DNA of 11,948 bases from Verrucomicrobiota bacterium (GTDB lineage Bacteria; Verrucomicrobiota; Verrucomicrobiae; Opitutales; CG1-02-43-26). Positions 7,154-11,948 of this stretch are shown piece by piece. The position numbers and the translations under genes were made by a program. The notes under the pieces are model-generated. The model did no database searches. It was not told the DNA's origin and saw nothing but the letters and a program-made list of their open reading frames with translations. How positions within the stretch are numbered: position 1 is the stretch's first letter; each line of letters starts with the position of its first letter. The stretch is from NCBI GenBank assembly GCA_013289195.1, contig JABDAI010000038.1:1-11948 (forward strand), written 5' to 3'.

Positions 7154-7295
7154 TCAAAAGTTAAAATGCGTCTCATACCTACTTAAACCAAATTCATTAA
7201 AATGAACCCATCCATTTTTACCATTCAGCATATACTACGGTAACAAAAATGCTAATGAAAGCACTTAAAACACAATAAATTTCATTTTCAATTTA
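7154..7295 (-). pseudogene. Relic of a propeller gene 5' end (broken signal peptide and blade fragment)
   Basis: The spacer between two intact propeller genes reads, on the reverse strand, KLKMKFIVF in one frame, then LSAFISIFVTVVYAEW in the next. This closely follows the signal peptide of paralogue 3 (KLKMRIIILMGAFMSIHVG, then VTYAED). Right after it, in the first frame again, comes MLNGKNGWVHFNEFG, which resembles the start of an FG-GAP blade (LNGxNGF). The frame then stops at 7154-7156. Stops also fall inside the signal peptide region. I infer the 5' end of a former fifth copy that lost almost its whole body by deletion and is now non-functional. Confidence 0.55.
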
Positions 7296-7328
7296 GGCCC
7301 GTGTTCCACAAGGTTAATATTTTGTTAT

Positions 7329-8852
7329 TCAGGGTTTATTCGGCAATGGGCGCTGGCCAAAAATTACATAACTTTGGCCCGCCCCTGGAGCACCAATTAA
7401 GATATCATCAATTCCATCTCCATTTATATCTCCTGCTCCACTTACTGATTGACTACTAAAATCCTGCGGATTAATGCCATTAATAGCAAAACCGTTCGTA
7501 CCATTTAGTAAATATAGAGAAATATTTACAGGCCATGGGCCTTTATTACCAAATACTACATAGCTTTGTCCTCTTGCATTATTCGCACCATTAGCACCAA
7601 TTAAGACATCCGCTATTCCATCTCCATTCACATCACTTACTCCACTTACTGAACCGCCACACCCATCCAGTGGATTAATTCCAATTATGGCAAAACCATT
7701 ATTACCATTTATGTATTGAAGATTTATGGCTGAAGGCCAGGATGCTTTACTACCAAATATTACGTAACCAGTCTGATTATTACTACCAGGAGCACCAATG
7801 ATAATGTCATCGATTCCATCTGCATTCACATCCTCCGCTCTACTTATAGAAAAACCAATCAAGGAATTTGGATCATTGTCATTAATGGCAAAACCATTAT
7901 TACCATTAAGATCAATAAGATTAAAACTTGCTGAAGGCCATGCTTGTTTACTTCCAAACACTACATAGCTTTGTTTTTGTCCCCCAGGAGCCCTAACACG
8001 GGGAGCACCAATTAAGATATCATCTATACCGTCTCCATTCACATCCCCCGCTCCACTTACTGAAAAACCACTTGCATCGCCTGGCTTGATCCCATTAATA
8101 GAAAAACCATTGCTACCATTAAGATCGGCAAGATCGATTGCTTCAGGCCATGCCTCTTTACTACCAAACACTATGTAACTTTGTCCGGCAACATTATTTG
8201 CCCCAGGAGCACCAATTAAGATATCATCAATTCCATCTCCATTCACATCCCCTGCTCCACTTACTGAACCGCCACACCCATCACCTAAATTAATACCATT
8301 CATAGCAAAACCATTGTTACCATTAAGATCGGCAAGATTCATTGCTGCAGGCCATGCCTTTTTACTACCAAACACTACATAACTTTGTCCGGTATTATTC
8401 GCACCATTAGCACCAATTACGATATCATCTATTCCATCTCCATTCACATCTCCTGCTCCACTGACTATGCCACTGGTATCATACGCATGAACTCCATTGA
8501 TAGCAAAACCATTACTACCATCGAGATTAGTAAGATTTATTGATTTAGACCATGGCTTTTTACTACCAAACACTACATAACTTTGACCTGCGCCATTATT
8601 AGCATTTGGAGCACCAATAATAATATCATCTATTCCATCTCCATTCACATCCCCTATGCTACTACCAGTATCACCACCACCATCCTGTGGATGCATTCCA
8701 TTAGTAGCAAAGCCATTGGTGCCATTAAGGTTGATCAGATTAAATCCTGCAGGAAAAGTGCCATACAAATCTTCGGCATATGCCACTCCAGCATGAATGC
8801 TAATATAAGCACCTAATAAAATAATAATTTTAAGTTTAGATAATTTTTTCAT
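7329..8852 (-). CDS. Secreted seven-bladed FG-GAP beta-propeller protein, paralogue 2
   Basis: The product is 507 residues. Residues 1-26 (MKKLSKLKIIILLGAYISIH, then AGVAYA) form a signal peptide cleaved before ED. Seven FG-GAP blades follow in the same order as paralogues 1 and 3: blade 1 opens NLINLNGTNG, blade 4 ends QAWPSASF, blade 6 opens NLQYINGNNG and blade 7 YLLNGTNG. Most calcium loops are DVNGDGIDD; blade 5 is the most diverged (EDVNADGIDD, with a shortened loop SNNQTGYVIFG that lacks the usual GQS). Blade 7 is also shortened (GAPGAGQSYVIFG). The tail is QRPLPNKP and differs from the EHExxAxP tail of its relatives. There is no anchor or barrel. It is predicted to be exported; the ligand is unknown. 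It lies 92 bases downstream of paralogue 3, and a relic copy follows it. Confidence 0.9.
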   Translation of the reverse strand: MKKLSKLKIIILLGAYISIHAGVAYAEDLYGTFPAGFNLINLNGTNGFATNGMHPQDGGGDTGSSIGDVNGDGIDDIIIGAPNANNGAGQSYVVFGSKKPWSKSINLTNLDGSNGFAINGVHAYDTSGIVSGAGDVNGDGIDDIVIGANGANNTGQSYVVFGSKKAWPAAMNLADLNGNNGFAMNGINLGDGCGGSVSGAGDVNGDGIDDILIGAPGANNVAGQSYIVFGSKEAWPEAIDLADLNGSNGFSINGIKPGDASGFSVSGAGDVNGDGIDDILIGAPRVRAPGGQKQSYVVFGSKQAWPSASFNLIDLNGNNGFAINDNDPNSLIGFSISRAEDVNADGIDDIIIGAPGSNNQTGYVIFGSKASWPSAINLQYINGNNGFAIIGINPLDGCGGSVSGVSDVNGDGIADVLIGANGANNARGQSYVVFGNKGPWPVNISLYLLNGTNGFAINGINPQDFSSQSVSGAGDINGDGIDDILIGAPGAGQSYVIFGQRPLPNKP

Positions 8853-8905
8853 AAATAATATTCTAATTTAATACAAACAAACTTCATTTAAACGCATATT
8901 TCTTC

Positions 8906-8935
8906 CAAATTTCTTGCTGCTTAGTTCAAGGTTGC
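8906..8935. repeat. Copy 2 of the 30-base 3'-flank repeat
   Basis: Matches 5487-5516 at 29 of 30 bases. It lies just after the present stop of paralogue 3 and encodes, in the shifted frame, the tail that paralogue 1 still has. Confidence 0.8.
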
Positions 8936-8944
8936 TTTGACAAT

Positions 8945-10489
8945 TCATTTTTCTCCAAACACTATATAACTTTGTCCTCTTCCATTATTAGCAGTTGGAG
9001 CACCAATTAAAATATCATCTATGCCATCTCCATTGATATCCCAAGCTCCATTTACAGAAAAACCACTATAATCGTTTGGATTAATGCCATTGATAGTAAA
9101 ACCATCAGTACCATTGAGTATATATAGATAAATATCCGCAGGCCATGACTTTTTACTACCAAACACCACGTAACTTTGTCCTCTTCCATTATTAGCAGTT
9201 GGAGCACCAATTATGATATCTGCGATCCCATCTCCATTCACATCTCCCGCCCCATTTACTGAATTACCACTCTCATCTCCTGGATTAATACCATTAATAG
9301 CAAAGCCATTTTTGCCATTGATGTATTGAAGGTTGATGGCTGCTGGCCATGGCTCTTTATTACCAAACACTACGTAACTTTGACCCGTACCGCTACCAGC
9401 CTGTTTAGCACCAATTATGATATCGTCTATACCATCTCCATTCACATCCCCACCTTCACTTACAGACCAACCAATATTATCATTTGGGTTAATGCCGTTA
9501 ATGGCAAAACCATTATTACCATTAAGGTCAATAAGATTAAAATTTGCTGCAGGCCACGCCTGTTTACTACCAAACACTATATAGCTTTGTCCTCGCAGAT
9601 TATTTGCACTTGGGGCACCAATTATGATATCGGCGATTCCATCTCCATTCACATCTCCGACTCCACTTACAGAATAACCACTCGTATCCATTGGTTGAAT
9701 TCCATTTATAGCAAAACCATTATTACCATTAAGATTAATAAGATTTATTGCCTTAGACCATGCTTCTTTACTCCCAAATACTACGTAGCTCTGTCCTATG
9801 GTATTATTAGCACTAAAAGCTGCAAGTAAAACATCATCTATACCATCTCCATTAACATCCCCCGCTCCACTCACGGAATTACCACAATAATCATTTGGAT
9901 TGATTCCATTAATAGTAAAGCCATTATTGCCATTAAGATCAGTAAGATTTATAGCCGCAGGCCATGATCCTTTACTACCAAACACTACGTAACTTTGTCC
10001 TGTGTTATTATTCACACGAGGAGCGCCAATTATGATATCAGCGATCCCATCTCCATTCATATCTCCGGCTCCACTCACGGAATTACCACAATCATCTTGC
10101 GGATTAATTCCAATAATAGCAAAACCATTACTACCATTAAGATCAGCAAGATTAATTGCTTTAGCCCATGCCTTTTTACTGCCAAATACCACGTAACTTC
10201 GTCCGGTACTCATATTACCACCATTAGGAGCACCAATTACGATATCGGCTATCCCATCTCCATTCACATCTCCGACTTCATTTACTGACCAACCACTAGA
10301 ATCACTTGGATTAATGTCATTAATAGCAAAGCCATTGGTGCCATTGAGGTTGATCAGATTAAATACGGCAGGAAAAGTGCCATACAAATCCTCGGCGTAC
10401 GTCACCCCAACATGAATGCTCATAAAAGCACCCATCAAAATAATAATCCTCATTTTAAGTTTAGATAGTTTTTTCATAAAAAGTGACAT
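8945..10489 (-). CDS. Secreted seven-bladed FG-GAP beta-propeller protein, paralogue 3 (C-terminal tail lost by a one-base slip)
   Basis: The product is 514 residues from the ATG at 10489. The ATG at 10477 is the likelier start, because MKKLSKLKMRIIILMGAFMS aligns with the start of paralogue 2. The signal peptide ends VTYA|ED. Seven blades follow with intact DxNGDGxxD calcium loops; blade 3 has LLAAF instead of the usual ILIGA, and blade 7 has AWDINGDG. Blades 6 and 7 share a 43-base exact DNA repeat. The protein ends abruptly at FGEK. Dropping one A from the AAAAA run gives FGENELSKQP and a stop, matching the EHELLAQP and EHEISAEP tails of paralogues 1 and 4. The propeller itself is complete, so the protein may still fold and function. 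It is predicted to be exported, like its neighbours; the binding partner is unknown. Confidence 0.9.
   Translation of the reverse strand: MSLFMKKLSKLKMRIIILMGAFMSIHVGVTYAEDLYGTFPAVFNLINLNGTNGFAINDINPSDSSGWSVNEVGDVNGDGIADIVIGAPNGGNMSTGRSYVVFGSKKAWAKAINLADLNGSNGFAIIGINPQDDCGNSVSGAGDMNGDGIADIIIGAPRVNNNTGQSYVVFGSKGSWPAAINLTDLNGNNGFTINGINPNDYCGNSVSGAGDVNGDGIDDVLLAAFSANNTIGQSYVVFGSKEAWSKAINLINLNGNNGFAINGIQPMDTSGYSVSGVGDVNGDGIADIIIGAPSANNLRGQSYIVFGSKQAWPAANFNLIDLNGNNGFAINGINPNDNIGWSVSEGGDVNGDGIDDIIIGAKQAGSGTGQSYVVFGNKEPWPAAINLQYINGKNGFAINGINPGDESGNSVNGAGDVNGDGIADIIIGAPTANNGRGQSYVVFGSKKSWPADIYLYILNGTDGFTINGINPNDYSGFSVNGAWDINGDGIDDILIGAPTANNGRGQSYIVFGEK
8967..9009. repeat. 43-base exact direct repeat, copy in blade 7 of paralogue 3
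   Basis: Identical to 9171-9213, one blade unit (204 bases) away. It encodes the shared GAPTANNGRGQSY stretch of blades 6 and 7 and indicates recent copying between adjacent blades. Confidence 0.85.
9171..9213. repeat. 43-base exact direct repeat, copy in blade 6 of paralogue 3
   Basis: Partner of 8967-9009. Confidence 0.85.
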
Positions 10490-10503
10490 TGATAATTAAT
10501 TGT

Positions 10504-10563
10504 TTAATTGTTTGGTGATGATGCATGTCTCCCGAATAGAACATAACTTTGACCTGCATTATT
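10504..10563 (-). pseudogene. Relic of a propeller gene 3' end
   Basis: In the spacer between paralogues 4 and 3 the reverse strand reads NNAGQSYVLFGRHASSPNN followed by a TAA at 10504-10506. NNAGQSYVxFG is the end of the last FG-GAP blade, and the tail has the length of the tails of intact copies (QRPLPNKP). Upstream the frame reaches a stop within about 35 codons and no blade is recognisable. I infer the last surviving piece of another copy of the family. Confidence 0.65.
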
Positions 10564-10637
10564 AAAACTATTAATTATTAATTTTTTGAATTGTGCAATA
10601 TTTTTTTAGAGCTGAGTAATTACAATTACTTTCAACT

Positions 10638-11948
10638 TCAAGGCTCCGCTGATATTTCATGTTCTCCAAATACTACGTATGTTTGTCCCGTATTATTATT
10701 ACTGCCAATAGCACCAATTAAGATATCGGCTATGCCATCTCCATTCACATCCCCGGCTCCACTTACAGAATTACCACTCCAATCCCCTGACTTAATGCCA
10801 TTTATAACAAAACCATTAGTACCATTAAGTCTGTACAGATAAACATATGCAGGCCATGATTTTTTACTACCAAACACGACATAGCTTTGGCCCATCTGAT
10901 TGTTAGCAAATTGAGCACCAATCAAAATATCAACTATATCGTCTCCATTCACATCTCCAGTTCCACTGACAAAATAACCACTTTCATCTCCAGGATTAAT
11001 TCCATTAATTGCAAAACCATTATCGCCATTAAGGGATTTAAGATTCATTACTTCAGGCCACCGCCCAGTACTACCAAACACCACATAGCTTTGACCTATG
11101 GACTGATAAGCCCCTGAAGCGCCAATTAGAATATCATCTAAACCATCTCCATTGACATCTCCCGCCCCACTGACAGAATAACCAATACCTGCATCTCCTG
11201 CATTAATACCGTTAATAGCAAAACCATTATTACCATTGAGCGTAATCAAATAAAAGTCTGCTGGCCAGGGTCCTTTATTACCAAAAACCACATAGCTTTG
11301 ACCTGTCTTATTATAAGCTCCAGCAGCGCCAATTAGAATATCGTCTAAACCATCTCCATTCACATCCCCTGCTCTACTTACTGACCAACCACTAACATCT
11401 TGTGAATTGATTCCATTAATAGTAAAACCATTATTGCCATTAAGATCAGAAAGGTTCATTGCTGCAGGCCATGACTCTTTACTGCCAAAAACCACATAGC
11501 TTTGACCCTGACCTATTAGGGCACTATGAGTAGGAGCACCAATTAAGATATCCGCTATACCATCTCCATTCACATCTCCAGCTCCGCTGACAGAATGACC
11601 ACATGAATCGAATGGATAAATCCCATTAATAGCAAAGCCATTTGTACCATTTAGATTAATAAGATTAAATTCTGCAGGAAAAGGCTCTCTACTACCAAAC
11701 ACTACGTAACTTTGCCCTGTGTTGGCATTATTACCAGGAGCACCAATTAAAATATCATCTATACCATCTCCATTCACATCTCCGGCTCCACTGACTGAAA
11801 GACCACTCCCATCATTTGGATTAATACCGTTAATAGCAAAACCATTACTACCATTGAGCGTGGTCAAATAAACATTTACTGGCCAGGGCTCTTTACTACC
11901 AAACACTACATAACTCTGACCTGCAACATTATTAGCATTTGGAGCACC
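10638..11948 (-). CDS. FG-GAP beta-propeller protein, paralogue 4, partial (N-terminus beyond window)
   Basis: The reverse frame is open from the right edge to a stop at 10638, giving 436 codons. The ATG at 11906 lies inside a blade (VVFGSKEPW context), so it is not the real start. The end of one blade plus six full blades are visible, with calcium loops DVNGDGIDD; one diverges to DVNGDDIVD. The tail is EHEISAEP, as in paralogue 1. The second complete repeat has the features of a first blade (FPAEFNLINLNGTNGFAING, normally right after the signal peptide), while the repeat before it resembles a last blade (YLTTLNG). The protein may therefore contain a second propeller upstream, or be a fusion of two copies with blades lost. 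It is probably exported, but the signal peptide lies outside the window. It is the most upstream visible gene of the array. Confidence 0.85.
   Translation of the reverse strand, partial: GAPNANNVAGQSYVVFGSKEPWPVNVYLTTLNGSNGFAINGINPNDGSGLSVSGAGDVNGDGIDDILIGAPGNNANTGQSYVVFGSREPFPAEFNLINLNGTNGFAINGIYPFDSCGHSVSGAGDVNGDGIADILIGAPTHSALIGQGQSYVVFGSKESWPAAMNLSDLNGNNGFTINGINSQDVSGWSVSRAGDVNGDGLDDILIGAAGAYNKTGQSYVVFGNKGPWPADFYLITLNGNNGFAINGINAGDAGIGYSVSGAGDVNGDGLDDILIGASGAYQSIGQSYVVFGSTGRWPEVMNLKSLNGDNGFAINGINPGDESGYFVSGTGDVNGDDIVDILIGAQFANNQMGQSYVVFGSKKSWPAYVYLYRLNGTNGFVINGIKSGDWSGNSVSGAGDVNGDGIADILIGAIGSNNNTGQTYVVFGEHEISAEP

Noticed and set aside
9326..9829. Long plus-strand open frame (167 codons) opposite propeller paralogue 3, and similar shorter ones at 8583, 9995, 10591 and 10887
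   Set aside because: These are antisense shadows created by the periodic blade sequence. Their peptides show the same 65-70 residue period, with no start context or domain.
10600..10640. Short palindrome AGTAATTGTAATTACT after paralogue 4 as a terminator
   Set aside because: The loop would be only two bases and there is no T-run after it on the transcribed strand.
5548..11948. CRISPR-like regularly spaced repeats
   Set aside because: The spacing is about 200 bases and all repeats lie in frame within FG-GAP coding sequence; they are protein blades, not CRISPR repeats.

Overview
The window is AT-rich, with G+C around one third by eye. It carries eukaryote-like repeat proteins (NB-ARC-type ATPase, TPR and integrin-like FG-GAP propellers), IS debris and several decaying genes. 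This combination suggests the accessory part of the genome of an intracellular or host-associated Gram-negative bacterium, for example a Rickettsiales- or Holosporales-like amoeba symbiont. The taxonomic guess is inference: no rRNA or core gene is present to test it.

Region 1 (1-3168, minus strand) holds three genes in one direction, separated by short gaps of 47 and 58 bases. In transcription order they are a small exported helical protein, a TPR protein broken by one frameshift, and a membrane-anchored NB-ARC-like (STAND) P-loop ATPase that runs off the left edge. They look like one operon, possibly a split STAND/TPR sensor module. The function is unknown.

Region 2 (3169-5484) is a scrapyard. 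It has a weak intergenic stretch with an inverted repeat, a CdiI-type immunity gene with one frameshift and no visible toxin, and the 3' end of a degraded IS5-family transposase gene. Next come the first 65 codons of an unknown gene, which stop exactly at an IS6-family element. The IS6 element is 841 bp, has 12-bp perfect terminal repeats, carries a transposase with two frameshifts, and shows no target-site duplication.

Region 3 (5485-11948, minus strand) is a tandem array of four paralogous secreted FG-GAP beta-propeller proteins. Three are complete, each with seven blades and a signal peptide. The fourth runs off the right edge and has a blade-1-like repeat in its interior, so it may be longer or chimeric. 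The spacers contain recognisable relics of further copies: a broken signal peptide near 7.2 kb and a C-terminal tail at 10.5 kb. One copy has lost its last residues to a one-base slip. Long direct repeats between neighbouring blades indicate recent homogenisation. The array looks like a birth-and-death gene family of probable surface or host-facing proteins.

Frameshifts cluster in 2.2-5.2 kb, while nearly 6 kb of propeller coding sequence is open. This argues for real decay in the middle region rather than uniformly poor sequence.
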